Positions 12,079 through 22,603 are shown, counted from the stretch's first letter. The stretch is DNA of 64,000 nt from Noviherbaspirillum suwonense (GCF_900182955.1 NZ_FXUL01000010.1:62001-126000); one strand, 5' to 3'. Numbers and translations: made by a program. Notes: a model not told the origin generated them from the sequence alone.

Positions 12079-12094
12079 TGTTTCACGTGGAACA
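12079..12094. promoter_or_regulatory. parS: parS site 2
   Basis: TGTTTCACGTGGAACA differs from the consensus at one position. Its centre is 37 bp from that of site 1, so the two ParB clamps would load three to four helical turns apart. Confidence 0.92.
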
Positions 12095-12099
12095 AACCG

Positions 12100-12861
12100 C
12101 TAGCGGAAAAATGCGTCGTATGTCGTCCGCAAGATCAGTGCTGAAACGACGACCAGGAAGATTTTCCTGACGAAGCCGCTGCCGTGCCGCATCGCCAGGC
12201 GGCTGCCTATCAGCGAGCCGGCTACATTCAACACCGCCATCAGCAGGCCGACTTGCCAGAGCAAATGGCCGCTGTAACCGAACCACAACAAGGCAGCAAG
12301 GTTACAGGCGACGTTGACAACCTTGGACACCGCGGACGCTGCCAGGAAGTCAAACCCGAAGAAACGGACGAACAGGAACAGCAGGAAGCTGCCGGTGCCC
12401 GGTCCGAAAAAGCCGTCGTAGAACCCGATCCCGCCGCCGATCAGGACAGCAAAGAACTGTTCCCTCCCCCCACTGTGGACAGGCGCATGAACCTGTCCAA
12501 AGTCCTTTTTCTTCAGCGTGTATAGGGCCACTGCAATCAGGATGAATGGCAGCAGCTTGCGCAGGAAATCGGGCGGCACATGGGTGACCGCGTATGCGCC
12601 GAGGAAAGACAGGATGAATGCCGCCACTGCTGCCGGCGCCGCCGTGCTCCAGGCCACGCTGATCCGGCGGGAAAAGTTCACCGCCGCGGCCGCGGTGCCC
12701 CAGATGCCGGCAAGCTTGCTGGTGCCGAGCAAGGTCGCGGGCGCCACATTGGGCAAGGTGGAAAACAGCGCCGGGATCTGTATCAGCCCCCCTCCCCCGA
12801 CCACCGCATCGATCATTCCAGCAAGAAAGGCGGCTGCGCCAAGGATCAGGTAATCAGTCAT
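12100..12861 (-). CDS. TauE/SafE family membrane permease
   Basis: A 253-residue membrane protein with seven to eight helices and the family signatures AGMIDAVVGGGGLIQIPAL near the N-terminus and YDGFFGPGTGSFLLFLFV in the second half. The family transports sulfite, sulfoacetate or other small organosulfur anions; the substrate is not known here. The start MTDYLILGAAAFLAGM is chosen because the upstream in-frame extension has no membrane or family features. Its 3' end lies 6 bp from parS site 2. A second, unrelated-looking family member is at 54671. Confidence 0.88.
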   Translation of the reverse strand: MTDYLILGAAAFLAGMIDAVVGGGGLIQIPALFSTLPNVAPATLLGTSKLAGIWGTAAAAVNFSRRISVAWSTAAPAAVAAFILSFLGAYAVTHVPPDFLRKLLPFILIAVALYTLKKKDFGQVHAPVHSGGREQFFAVLIGGGIGFYDGFFGPGTGSFLLFLFVRFFGFDFLAASAVSKVVNVACNLAALLWFGYSGHLLWQVGLLMAVLNVAGSLIGSRLAMRHGSGFVRKIFLVVVSALILRTTYDAFFR

Positions 12862-13007
12862 TCTTTTTATTCGAAAGCGAGACAGTAAGGGACGGTAATA
12901 GACAGAAATGGACAACCCAGGAAACATTGCCCAGTTTAAAGATCCGTAACCATAGCAGTTCGCCCATGCCATGTCATCTTGCTACAATCTTCGTCAAAGG
13001 AGACAAC

Positions 13008-14174
13008 ATGAGTACATACAACACATTCACTTTCAGCACTGTCCCCAACCTCGTTTGCGAGGCAGGCGCGGCGCAAAAGCTTGGTACGCTTATCAAGCAA
13101 CAATTTCCCAATGTCAAAAATGCGCTGATCGTGACGGACAGGGGTTTCCTCGGCACTGGCCTGATCAATGCCCCCGCAGCCACCTTGCGCGACGCCGGCA
13201 TACAGGTCCAGGTGTATGCGGATGTCCTGGCCGATCCGCCCGAACACATCGTTTTACAGGCCGCGGACAATGCGCGCAGCCACCAGACAGACATTGTCAT
13301 CGGCTTTGGCGGCGGCAGTTCGATGGATGTGGCCAAGCTGATCTCCATCCTTGCCGCGGGCGACCAGCCGCTGTCCAGCATGTATGGCATAGGCAATGTC
13401 AAGGGAGACAGGCTGCCGCTGGTGCAGATTCCCACCACTGCCGGCACCGGTTCGGAGGTCACGCCGATCTCCATCGTCACCACCGGGGAGACGACGAAGA
13501 TGGGCGTGGTCTCGCCCAAGCTGTATGCCGACCTTGCGATCCTGGATGCCGCGCTGACCGTCGGGCTGCCGCCCAAGGTCACTGCCGCCACCGGCATCGA
13601 CGCGATGGTCCATGCGATTGAGGCGTACACCACGCGTCACAAGAAGAATGCGCTGTCCGACATGCTGGCCCGGGAAGCGCTGCGGCTGCTGTCCCGCAAC
13701 CTTGTCACCGCCTGCGAAGACGGCGGCAACCTCGACGCGCGCCAGGCCATGCTGCTCGGCGCGATGCTGGCCGGCCAGGCGTTTTCCAATGCGCCGGTGG
13801 CTGCGGTGCATGCGCTGGCCTACCCTATCGGCGGCATCTTCCACGTGCCCCACGGCCTGTCGAATGCGCTGGTGCTGCCGCACGTGATGCGCTTCAATGC
13901 CGGCCATGCGGCGGCAAGCTACGCGGAACTGGCGGACATCGTCGTGCCCGGCAGCGCGGGCAGCGACGAAGCCCGCAGCCATGCGCTGATCGCAGCGCTT
14001 GAGCAGTTGGCCGGCCGCGTCGGCATCGCGACGACCCTGCGCGAGGTCGGCATCACCGAGACGGACCTCGACCGGCTGGCTGACGACGCGATGCTGCAGA
14101 CCCGCCTGCTGGTGAACAATCCGCGGGAGCTGCAGCGCGAGGATGCGCGGGCGATCTATGCGGCTGCGCTGTAA
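13008..14174 (+). CDS. Iron-containing alcohol dehydrogenase
   Basis: A 388-residue group III (Fe-dependent) alcohol dehydrogenase using NAD(P). The sequence shows the nucleotide-binding GFGGGSSMDVAK motif, the conserved PTTAGTGSEVTPISI block, and the metal-ligand region with IDAMVHAIEAYTT, AVHALAYPIGGIFHVPHG and the downstream His. The start MSTYNTFTF has a good AAAGGAG site 8 bp upstream. Substrate unknown; lactaldehyde, 1,3-propanediol, ethanol or methanol are known for relatives. It faces the livM end across a bidirectional terminator. Confidence 0.92.
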   Translation: MSTYNTFTFSTVPNLVCEAGAAQKLGTLIKQQFPNVKNALIVTDRGFLGTGLINAPAATLRDAGIQVQVYADVLADPPEHIVLQAADNARSHQTDIVIGFGGGSSMDVAKLISILAAGDQPLSSMYGIGNVKGDRLPLVQIPTTAGTGSEVTPISIVTTGETTKMGVVSPKLYADLAILDAALTVGLPPKVTAATGIDAMVHAIEAYTTRHKKNALSDMLAREALRLLSRNLVTACEDGGNLDARQAMLLGAMLAGQAFSNAPVAAVHALAYPIGGIFHVPHGLSNALVLPHVMRFNAGHAAASYAELADIVVPGSAGSDEARSHALIAALEQLAGRVGIATTLREVGITETDLDRLADDAMLQTRLLVNNPRELQREDARAIYAAAL

Positions 14175-14310
14175 CGCCTGTCCGCCAGCGTAAAGGGAAC
14201 AGGCATCCGGACATGTCGGGTGTAAAGCGCCTCGGCGGCCATCAGCCGGCACGATAAGGCGCGGGACACGGCAAGCCTGCCCTGCCTGTCCTGCCTGTCC
14301 CACAAAGTAA

Positions 14311-14346
14311 AAAGCCCCGGCTGCATCAGCCGGGGCTTTCTTTTTA
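14311..14346. terminator. Bidirectional rho-independent terminator
   Basis: A 13-bp perfect stem (14311-14323 with 14327-14339, core GCCCCGGCTG) with a three-base loop is flanked by an A-run on the left and a T-run on the right. It serves both convergent units: the alcohol dehydrogenase (+) and the liv operon (-). Confidence 0.9.
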
Positions 14347-14363
14347 CAGGCAGCGTCGCCAGG

Positions 14364-15338
14364 TCAGTGGCGCCCTGCCGGCTTGAACCGTGCGGCAATC
14401 TCACCGACGATGCCACGCCGGAACGCCAGCACGCAGACGATGAAGATCAGCCCGGTGACGATGGTCACCGAGTCGCCCAGCGTATTGAACCACTCGACGC
14501 TGGTCACGCGCGCCAGGAAAGCGCCGAGGTCGCCCAGCTTGTTTTCCAGCGCGATGATGACGATTGCGCCGACGATGGGACCGACGATGGTGCCCAGCCC
14601 CCCTACCAGCGTCATCAGCACCACTAGGCCAGACATGGTCCAGTGGGCGTCGGTCAGCGTCTCGAAACCCAGCACCAGCGTCTTGGTGGCGCCTGCCAGG
14701 CCCGACAGCGCGGCCGACAGCACGAAGGCCAGCAGCTTGTAGCGGTCGACGTCATAGCCCAGCGAGATCGCGCGCGGCTCGTTCTCCTTGACCGCCTTCA
14801 GCACCTGCCCGAACGGCGAATGGATGGTCCGCACGATCAGCGCGAAAGCGGCAATGACGATGGCCAGCACCACGTAGTACATCGTGACGTCGTTGCCCAG
14901 GTCCAGCATGCCCAGCAGGCGACCGCGCGGCACGCCTTGCAGGCCGTCCTCGCCGCCGGTGAACGGCGACTGCAGGAACACGAAGAACAGCATCTGCGCC
15001 AGCGCCAGCGTGATCATCGTGAAGTAGATGCCCTGCCGGCGTATCGCCAGCCCGCCCATCACCAGGCCCACCAGCGCGGCGAAGGCGGTGCCCAGGATCA
15101 GGCCGATCTCGGTCGGGAGGCCCAGCGTCTTCAGCGCGTAGCCGGCAATGTAGCCGGCGCCGCCGAAGAATGCCGCGTGGCCGAACGACAGCAGGCCGGT
15201 AAAGCCGATCAGCAGGTTGAAGGCGCAGGCGAACAGCGCAAAGCACAGCACCTTCATCAGGAAAACCGGATACAGGTAGAACGGCGCGCCCAGGGCCAGC
15301 AGCAATGCAATCGCGTACAGCACTTTCTTGTTCATCAC
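14364..15338 (-). CDS. livM: Branched-chain amino acid type ABC transporter permease LivM
   Basis: Inner-membrane permease of 324 residues with about nine helices. The block GFTGLLSFGHAAFFGGAGYIAGY is the LivM/LivH loop, and the EAA-like coupling segment AVKENEPRAISLGYDVDRYK contacts the ATPases. Last gene of the liv operon; 9 bp separate it from livH. Substrate could be branched-chain amino acids, but the same family imports urea, amides and aromatic acids. Confidence 0.93.
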   Translation of the reverse strand: MMNKKVLYAIALLLALGAPFYLYPVFLMKVLCFALFACAFNLLIGFTGLLSFGHAAFFGGAGYIAGYALKTLGLPTEIGLILGTAFAALVGLVMGGLAIRRQGIYFTMITLALAQMLFFVFLQSPFTGGEDGLQGVPRGRLLGMLDLGNDVTMYYVVLAIVIAAFALIVRTIHSPFGQVLKAVKENEPRAISLGYDVDRYKLLAFVLSAALSGLAGATKTLVLGFETLTDAHWTMSGLVVLMTLVGGLGTIVGPIVGAIVIIALENKLGDLGAFLARVTSVEWFNTLGDSVTIVTGLIFIVCVLAFRRGIVGEIAARFKPAGRH

Positions 15339-15347
15339 AGTCTCCGA

Positions 15348-16232
15348 TTACTTTTCTTTGCCGAACAGGCCGGCCGGACGAACCAGCAGCACCAGGGCCA
15401 TGATGATGAACACCACGGTCGCCGACAGCTCAGGGTAGAACACGCGCGTCAGGCCCTCGATGATGCCGAGTCCCAGGCCGGTCAGGATGGAGCCCATGAT
15501 CGAGCCCATGCCGCCGATCACGACCACCGCGAACACGGTGATGATCAGGTTCGAACCCATCAGCGGCGACACCTGGATCACCGGCGCGGCCAGCACGCCG
15601 GCAAAGGCCGCCAGCGCGACGCCGAAGCCATAGGTCAGCGTGACCATCAGCGGCACGTTGATGCCGAATGCTTCCACCATCTTCGGGTTTTCGGTGCCGG
15701 CCCGCAGGTAGGCGCCGAGCTTGGTTTTCTCGATCACGAACCATGTGACGAAGCAGACGATCAGCGACGCCACCACGACCCAGGCGCGGTAATTCGGCAG
15801 CACCATGAAGCCGAGGTTGGTCGCGCCGCCCAGGGCCTCCGGCACCGAATAAGGCTGGCCGGAGACGCCGTATATCGAGCGGAACACGCCTTCGACCAGC
15901 AGCGTGATGCCGAAGGTCAGCAGCAGGCCGTACAGGTGGTCCAGCTTGTACAGCCAGCGCAGCATGGTCTTTTCGATGATGATGCCGAAGACGCCGACCA
16001 GGAGCGGCGCGACGACCAGCATCACCCAGTAATTGATGCCGAAATAGGTCAGGCCCATCCACGCGATGAAGGCGCCCATCATGTAGAGCGCGCCGTGTGC
16101 GAAATTGATTACGTTGAGCAGGCCGAAGATCACGGCGAGTCCGAGCGAGAGCATCGCGTAGAACGAACCGTTGACCAGGCCCAGCAGTAACTGGCTCAAC
16201 ATCGCCTGCAGGGGTATGCCGAAAATTTCCAT
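15348..16232 (-). CDS. livH: Branched-chain amino acid type ABC transporter permease LivH
   Basis: Second permease, 294 residues, about eight helices, with the LivH pattern LLGLVNGSFYAMLSLGLAVIFG at the N-terminus followed by INFAHGALYMMGAF. The coupling loop RAGTENPKMVEAFGINVPL is present. It lies downstream of a terminator-like hairpin after the binding-protein gene, so it is probably expressed at a lower level than the binding protein. Confidence 0.93.
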   Translation of the reverse strand: MEIFGIPLQAMLSQLLLGLVNGSFYAMLSLGLAVIFGLLNVINFAHGALYMMGAFIAWMGLTYFGINYWVMLVVAPLLVGVFGIIIEKTMLRWLYKLDHLYGLLLTFGITLLVEGVFRSIYGVSGQPYSVPEALGGATNLGFMVLPNYRAWVVVASLIVCFVTWFVIEKTKLGAYLRAGTENPKMVEAFGINVPLMVTLTYGFGVALAAFAGVLAAPVIQVSPLMGSNLIITVFAVVVIGGMGSIMGSILTGLGLGIIEGLTRVFYPELSATVVFIIMALVLLVRPAGLFGKEK

Positions 16233-16276
16233 TGCGCGTTATCTCAAGTCATCCGGCTCGCGCCGGACAGGCACAG

Positions 16277-16307
16277 AAAAAACGGCGCGCGGTTGGACCG
16301 CGCGCCG
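16277..16307 (-). terminator. Intra-operon terminator/attenuator between binding protein and livH
   Basis: On the minus strand an 11-bp GC-only stem (16297-16307 with 16283-16293) with a TGG-type loop is followed by six T residues (complement of 16277-16282). It has the form of a rho-independent terminator but lies inside the liv operon, which fits partial termination that leaves more binding-protein mRNA than permease mRNA. Confidence 0.75.
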
Positions 16308-16322
16308 CACATTAACCGCCTT

Positions 16323-17537
16323 TTACTTCCAGGCAGCGCATTTCGATTCAGCCTTGGTCGTGAAGGCCTCGTCACCCGGGATCGTTGCCGCGATCTTGAA
16401 GTAATCCCATGGCGTCTTGGACTCGGCCGGCGACTTCACCTGCATCAGGTACATGTCGTGGATCATGGAACCGTCGCCGCGTATCGTGCCGTTCTTGGCG
16501 TACATGTCGTTGACCTTGGTCGACTTGAACTTCTCCCAGGCCTTGTCGGTGTCGTCGGTGCCGGCTGCCTTGACCGCGTTCAGGTAGTGCAGAGTCGCCG
16601 AGTAGTCGGCTGCCTGCAGGCTGGACGGCATCTTCTTCATCTTGCTGAAGTAGCGCTTGGCGAACGCGCGGGTGGCGTCGTTCTGGTCCCAGTACCAGCT
16701 GTCGGTCAGGTACATGCCCTGGGTCAGCGCCGGCGTCAGCGAGTGGATGTCGTTGATGAACATCAGCAGGCCGGCCAGCTTCATGGTCTTGGTCACGCCG
16801 AATTCGTTGGCCGCCTTGATCGCGTTGATCGTGTCGCCGCCCGCGTTGGCCAGGCCGAGGATCTGCGCCTTCGACGCCTGCGCCTGCAGCAGGAAGGACG
16901 AGAAGTCCGACGCCGACAGCGGATGCTTGACCGAACCCAGCACCTGGCCGCCCGAGGCCTTGACCACCGCAGTGGTGTCGCTTTCCAGCGACTGGCCGAA
17001 CGCGTAGTCGGCCGTCAGGAAGTACCAGCTCTTGCCGCCCTGCTTCACCACCGCGCCGCCGGTGCCCTTGGCCAGCGCCACCGTGTCATATGCATAGTGC
17101 ACGGTGTACGGCGAGCATTCCTCGTTGGTCAGGCGCGCGGTGCCGGCGCCGATCGAGATGAACGGCTTCTTCTTTTCCGACGCGACCTTGGCCATTGCCA
17201 GGCCGGTTCCCGAGTTGGTGCCGCCGATCAGCACGTCAACGCCTTCGCGGTCGAACCATTCGCGCGCCTTGCTGGCCGCGATGTCGGCCTTGTTCTGGTG
17301 GTCGGCCGTCACGAGTTCGATTTTCTTGCCGTTGAGGGTGCCGCCGAAATCGGCAATCGCCATCTTGATGGCTTCCGCACCGCCCTGCCCGTCGATGTCC
17401 GAATACAGGCCGGAAATGTCGGTGATGAAACCGATCTTGACCACATCGCCGGAAATCTGTGCCGAAGCGCTCGCGCCAAAACCTGCGGCTGCAATCGATG
17501 CCACTGCCATCGCTATTACTTTTGCCTTCAACTTCAT
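16323..17537 (-). CDS. ABC transporter periplasmic substrate-binding protein (LivJ/K superfamily)
   Basis: A 404-residue periplasmic protein. It starts with a Sec signal peptide (MKLKAKVIAMAVASIAAAGF, likely cut after ASASA) and continues with the type I periplasmic-binding fold, for example VKIGFITDISGLYSDIDGQG and VDVLIGGTNSGTGLAMAKVA. Length fits the family. It lies between livF and livH. The ligand is uncertain; relatives bind branched-chain amino acids, short-chain amides or aromatic acids. Confidence 0.9.
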   Translation of the reverse strand: MKLKAKVIAMAVASIAAAGFGASASAQISGDVVKIGFITDISGLYSDIDGQGGAEAIKMAIADFGGTLNGKKIELVTADHQNKADIAASKAREWFDREGVDVLIGGTNSGTGLAMAKVASEKKKPFISIGAGTARLTNEECSPYTVHYAYDTVALAKGTGGAVVKQGGKSWYFLTADYAFGQSLESDTTAVVKASGGQVLGSVKHPLSASDFSSFLLQAQASKAQILGLANAGGDTINAIKAANEFGVTKTMKLAGLLMFINDIHSLTPALTQGMYLTDSWYWDQNDATRAFAKRYFSKMKKMPSSLQAADYSATLHYLNAVKAAGTDDTDKAWEKFKSTKVNDMYAKNGTIRGDGSMIHDMYLMQVKSPAESKTPWDYFKIAATIPGDEAFTTKAESKCAAWK

Positions 17538-17584
17538 TTGTCTTCTCCTTGGTGTATGGATGATGCCTTTATCGTGCGCGGTGT

Positions 17585-18292
17585 TCAGACGCCGAGCAAT
17601 TCGTTCAGTACCGGCATCTTGGCGTTCAACTCGGATGCAGCGAAGGTCTCGACGATCTGACCATGCTCCACCACGTAAAACCGGTCCGCGAGCGGCGCTG
17701 CGAAACGGAAGTTCTGCTCCACCATGACGATGGTGTAACCCTTGGCCTTCAGGGTCGTGATCATGCGCGCCAGCGCCTGCACGATGACAGGCGCCAGCCC
17801 TTCCGAAATCTCGTCGAGCAGCAGCAGCCGCGCGCCGGTGCGCAGGATGCGCGCCACCGCCAGCATCTGCTGCTCGCCGCCGGAAAGCCGGGTGCCCTGG
17901 CTGTTGCGGCGTTCGGCGAGATTGGGAAACATGTCGTAGATTTCTTCGATCGACATGCCGCGGTCGGTCTTCGACACCGACGGCGGCAGCATCAGGTTTT
18001 CTTCCGCCGACAGCGATGCGAAGATGCCGCGCTCCTCGGGGCAGTAGCCGACGCCGAGATGCGCTATGCGGTAGGTCGGCATCTGGATCGCCTCGACGCC
18101 GTTGATCTTGATGGAGCCGCGGCGGGCGCCGGTCAGTCCCATGATGGCGCGCAGCGTCGTCGTGCGGCCGGCGCCGTTGCGGCCCAGCAGCGTGACGACC
18201 TCGCCCTTGGCGACTGAAAAACTGAGGTCATGCAGGATGTGCGATTCGCCATACCAGGCGTGCAGGTTGGCGACTTCTAGCGCTTTTTCCAT
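17585..18292 (-). CDS. livF: Branched-chain amino acid type ABC transporter ATPase LivF
   Basis: ATPase subunit of 235 residues. It has the signature LSGGEQQMLAVAR, the Walker B LLLLDEISEGLAP and the H-loop region TIVMVEQNF in which Gln replaces the usual His, as is common in LivF. The Walker A reads GRNGAGRTTT: the invariant Lys is Arg, which is unusual. The start MEKALEVANLHAWYGE has GGAAAG upstream; a TTG codon overlapping the livG stop would add 16 residues and is not favoured. Confidence 0.92.
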   Translation of the reverse strand: MEKALEVANLHAWYGESHILHDLSFSVAKGEVVTLLGRNGAGRTTTLRAIMGLTGARRGSIKINGVEAIQMPTYRIAHLGVGYCPEERGIFASLSAEENLMLPPSVSKTDRGMSIEEIYDMFPNLAERRNSQGTRLSGGEQQMLAVARILRTGARLLLLDEISEGLAPVIVQALARMITTLKAKGYTIVMVEQNFRFAAPLADRFYVVEHGQIVETFAASELNAKMPVLNELLGV

Positions 18293-18336
18293 GTGTTCTT
18301 TCCGGACCGGACGGGGCTGGGCGGCCGTCGCGTTGA

Positions 18337-19107
18337 TCAATGGGCGCCTTCGAGAGCGCCGCTCGTGGTGCCCATATAGGCTTCCATCACCTGGGGATTG
18401 GACGACACTTCCTGGTAACTGCCCTCGGCCAGCATGGCGCCGCGCTGCAGTACCGAAATGCGGTCGCAGATGCCGGACACCACGTTCATATTGTGTTCCA
18501 CCATCAGGATGGTGCGCCCGGCCGACACTTTCTTGATCAGCTCGGTCACCCGGTGCACGTCCTCGTGCCCCATGCCCTGCGTCGGTTCGTCGAGCAGCAT
18601 CAGTTCCGGCTCCATGCCCAGCGTGGTCGCGATTTCCAGCGCCCGCTTGCGGCCGTACGGCAGGTCGACGGTCACGGTGTCGGCGAACTCGGTCAGGTCG
18701 ACTTCGGCCAGCAGCGCCATCGCGCGGTCGTTGAGGCGGGACAGCGTGCGTTCGCTGGTCCAGAAATGGAAGGAATTGCCCAGCGAGCGCTGCAGTCCGA
18801 TGCGCACGTTCTCCATCACCGTCAGGTGCGGGAAAACGGCGGAAATCTGGAACGAGCGGATGATGCCCTGGCGCGCGATCTGCGCCGGGGCCGCCGAGGT
18901 AATGTCGCGGTTATTGAAGAGGATCTGGCCCGCGGTCGGGACCAGGAACTTGGTGAGCAAGTTGAAACACGTGGTCTTGCCGGCGCCGTTGGGGCCGATC
19001 AATGCATGGATATGGCCACGCTGCACCTGGAGGTTTACATCGTTCACGGCGGTGAAGCCCTTGAACTCTTTCGTCAGGTGCCGTGTCTCGAGTATGACGT
19101 CGGCCAT
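18337..19107 (-). CDS. livG: Branched-chain amino acid type ABC transporter ATPase LivG
   Basis: First gene of the liv operon, 256 residues. Canonical Walker A GPNGAGKTT, the LivG-specific IIRSFQISAVFPHLTVMENV stretch, the family segment LPYGRKRALEIATTLGMEPE in place of the standard LSGGQ, and Walker B LMLLDEPTQGMGHEDV. It pairs with LivF as a heterodimer under the permeases. Unlike LivF it keeps the Walker A lysine. Confidence 0.94.
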   Translation of the reverse strand: MADVILETRHLTKEFKGFTAVNDVNLQVQRGHIHALIGPNGAGKTTCFNLLTKFLVPTAGQILFNNRDITSAAPAQIARQGIIRSFQISAVFPHLTVMENVRIGLQRSLGNSFHFWTSERTLSRLNDRAMALLAEVDLTEFADTVTVDLPYGRKRALEIATTLGMEPELMLLDEPTQGMGHEDVHRVTELIKKVSAGRTILMVEHNMNVVSGICDRISVLQRGAMLAEGSYQEVSSNPQVMEAYMGTTSGALEGAH

Positions 19108-19182
19108 TTAGTCTCCTGTATGCTTTTAATAATGCATCGGTAATTTTTCCGCATCGTACACAGCGCATGATCTTTCTAGCAA

Positions 19183-19200
19183 TACGGTATAACTACCGTA
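19183..19200. promoter_or_regulatory. Inverted repeat upstream of livG, candidate operator
   Basis: TACGGTA and TACCGTA form a perfect 7-bp inverted repeat with a TAAC spacer, 76 bp upstream of the livG start in the 209-bp spacer 19108-19316. The size fits a dimeric repressor of the TetR or GntR kind; none is encoded next to it. The rest of the spacer is AT-rich and holds no gene. Confidence 0.45.
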
Positions 19201-19316
19201 CGTCATGCTGACTGCATCATGTCGCGCATTGTGCCCGAATCTGCGCATCATACATGCACGTTATTTAAGCTTTCAAGAAATAAACATTTAGCTGCTTGGG
19301 CAGCAAAATCAAATGC

Positions 19317-20942
19317 TTACGTCCGTTCCGCGCGGATCATCGCGGCGGCTTTTTCCGCGATCATGATGGTCGGCGAATTCGGATTTCCCGACGTGATGAC
19401 GGGCATGACGGACGCGTCGACCACCCGCAGTCCGGCCACGCCGCGCACGCGCAGCCGCGAGTCGAGGACCGCAGTGGGATCGTCGTCGCGGCCCATCCTG
19501 CAGGTGCCGACCGGATGGAAAATCGTCGTGCTGATATCGCCTGCGGCCCGCGCCAGTTCCTCGTCCGTCGTCAGGTGCGCGCCCGGCTTGAACTCGGCCG
19601 GCGCATATTTTTTCATCGCCGGGGCCTCGACGATGCGGCGCGTCAGCTTCAGCGAATCGGCGGCGATCTGGCGGTCTTCCGGCGTGCTCAGGTAATTGGC
19701 GGTGATCTTTGGCGCCGCCATCGCATCGGCGGACGCGATGCGCACATGGCCGCGCGCGGTCGGCCGCAGGTTGCAGACACTGGCCGTGAACGCCGGGAAC
19801 GGGTGCAGCGGCTCGCCGAACCGTTCCAGTGACAGCGGCTGCACGTGGTACTGCAGGTTGGGCGTGGCCTGCCCCGGGTCGGAACGGGTGAAGGCGCCCA
19901 GCTGCGACGGCGCCATTGACATCGGGCCGCTCTGGTTCACCACGTATTCCATGCCGATGCGCATCTTGCCGAACCAGTTGCTGGCCATGGTGTTGAGGGT
20001 CTTGGCGCCGGTGACCTTGAACGCCATGCGGATCTGCAGGTGATCCTGCAGGTTCTCGCCGACGTCGGGCGCGTCGACCTCGACCGGGATGCCATGCTTC
20101 TGCAGCAGGTGGCCGGGGCCGATGCCGGAGAGCTGCAATATCTGCGGCGATCCGATCGCACCGGCGCACAACAGCGTCTCGCGGGTCGCGTCCGCGGTGA
20201 AGGCGCGGCCGCCGCCGATGAATTCGACCCCGGTGCAGACCTTGCCCCGCTCCGTCGTCGCCAGCTTCAGCCGCTGCACATGGCAGCCGGTCATGATGGT
20301 CAGGTTGCTGCGCTTGCTGGCCGGCTTCAGGAAGGCCTTGGACGTGTTCCAGCGTATGCCGCGGCGCTGGTTGACGTCGAAGTAGCCGCAGCCGTTGTTG
20401 TCGCCGCGGTTGAAGTCGCCGGTCTTGGGGATGCCCACCTGTTCGGCGGCATCCCGGAAGGCTTCCAGGATGTCCCATTTGAGGCGCTGCTTTTCCACCC
20501 GCCATTCGCCGCCGCTGCCGTGGAACGCATCGGCGCCGTTGTAGAAATCCTCGGTCTTCTTGAACAGCGGCAGAACCGAATCCCAGCGCCAGCCGGGGTC
20601 GCCGGTCATCTCGGCCCACTGGTCGTAGTCGTGCGACTGCCCGCGCATGTAGATCATGCCGTTGATCGACGATGAGCCGCCCAGCACCTTGCCGCGCGGG
20701 TAGACCAGGCTGCGGCCGTTGAGGCCGGCATCGGCCTCGGTGCGGTACAGCCAGTCGGTGCGCGGGTTGTCGATGCAATACAGGTAGCCGACCGGGATGT
20801 GTATCCACAGGTAGTCGTCCTTGCGGCCGGCTTCCAGCAGCAGCACCGAGACATCCGGGTCCTGGGTCAGGCGGTTGGCCAGCACGCAGCCGGCCGAGCC
20901 GCCGCCGATGATGATGTAGTCGTATTTACCGGCGGATTCCAC
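19317..20942 (-). CDS. GMC family FAD oxidoreductase (choline dehydrogenase-like)
   Basis: A 541-residue flavoprotein that oxidises an alcohol. N-terminal ADP-binding motif YIIIGGGSAGCVLANRL, the GMC signature GRSLVYPRGKVLGGSSSINGM, and the C-terminal catalytic region with FHPVGTCRMG (active-site His) and ASVMPVITSGNPNSPT. Relatives include choline, polyethylene-glycol and long-chain alcohol dehydrogenases; there is no betaine aldehyde dehydrogenase of the BetB type next to it, so choline is not assured. It lies 63 bp downstream of mmsA on the same strand and may be cotranscribed. Confidence 0.9.
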   Translation of the reverse strand: MESAGKYDYIIIGGGSAGCVLANRLTQDPDVSVLLLEAGRKDDYLWIHIPVGYLYCIDNPRTDWLYRTEADAGLNGRSLVYPRGKVLGGSSSINGMIYMRGQSHDYDQWAEMTGDPGWRWDSVLPLFKKTEDFYNGADAFHGSGGEWRVEKQRLKWDILEAFRDAAEQVGIPKTGDFNRGDNNGCGYFDVNQRRGIRWNTSKAFLKPASKRSNLTIMTGCHVQRLKLATTERGKVCTGVEFIGGGRAFTADATRETLLCAGAIGSPQILQLSGIGPGHLLQKHGIPVEVDAPDVGENLQDHLQIRMAFKVTGAKTLNTMASNWFGKMRIGMEYVVNQSGPMSMAPSQLGAFTRSDPGQATPNLQYHVQPLSLERFGEPLHPFPAFTASVCNLRPTARGHVRIASADAMAAPKITANYLSTPEDRQIAADSLKLTRRIVEAPAMKKYAPAEFKPGAHLTTDEELARAAGDISTTIFHPVGTCRMGRDDDPTAVLDSRLRVRGVAGLRVVDASVMPVITSGNPNSPTIMIAEKAAAMIRAERT

Positions 20943-20957
20943 GCTGCTGTCCCCTGC

Positions 20958-21005
20958 TTGCTTATTGATTGCTTAGTGACTGCTTGTCGATTGCTTATTG
21001 ATTGC

Positions 21006-21012
<7 letters not shown>
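20958..21012. repeat. 11-bp tandem repeat, five copies
   Basis: Five consecutive 11-bp units related to TTGCTTATTGA (starts at 20958, 20969, 20980, 20991, 21002; units 1 and 4 identical). They fill the mmsA-GMC spacer and contain the mmsA stop codon. Confidence 0.9.
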
Positions 21013-22520
<1,508 letters not shown>

Positions 22521-22603
22521 GGAAGTCCTCTGTCTCGGTGGGTCATAGTTGGTGTGTCCACAGGATATCCGCTGATCGACCTCATTTCCAATGAGTTATG
22601 ATC

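Noticed and set aside
13840-13856. CACGTG-containing sequence as a fourth parS
   Set aside because: Only the central hexamer matches; the flanks have no palindrome.
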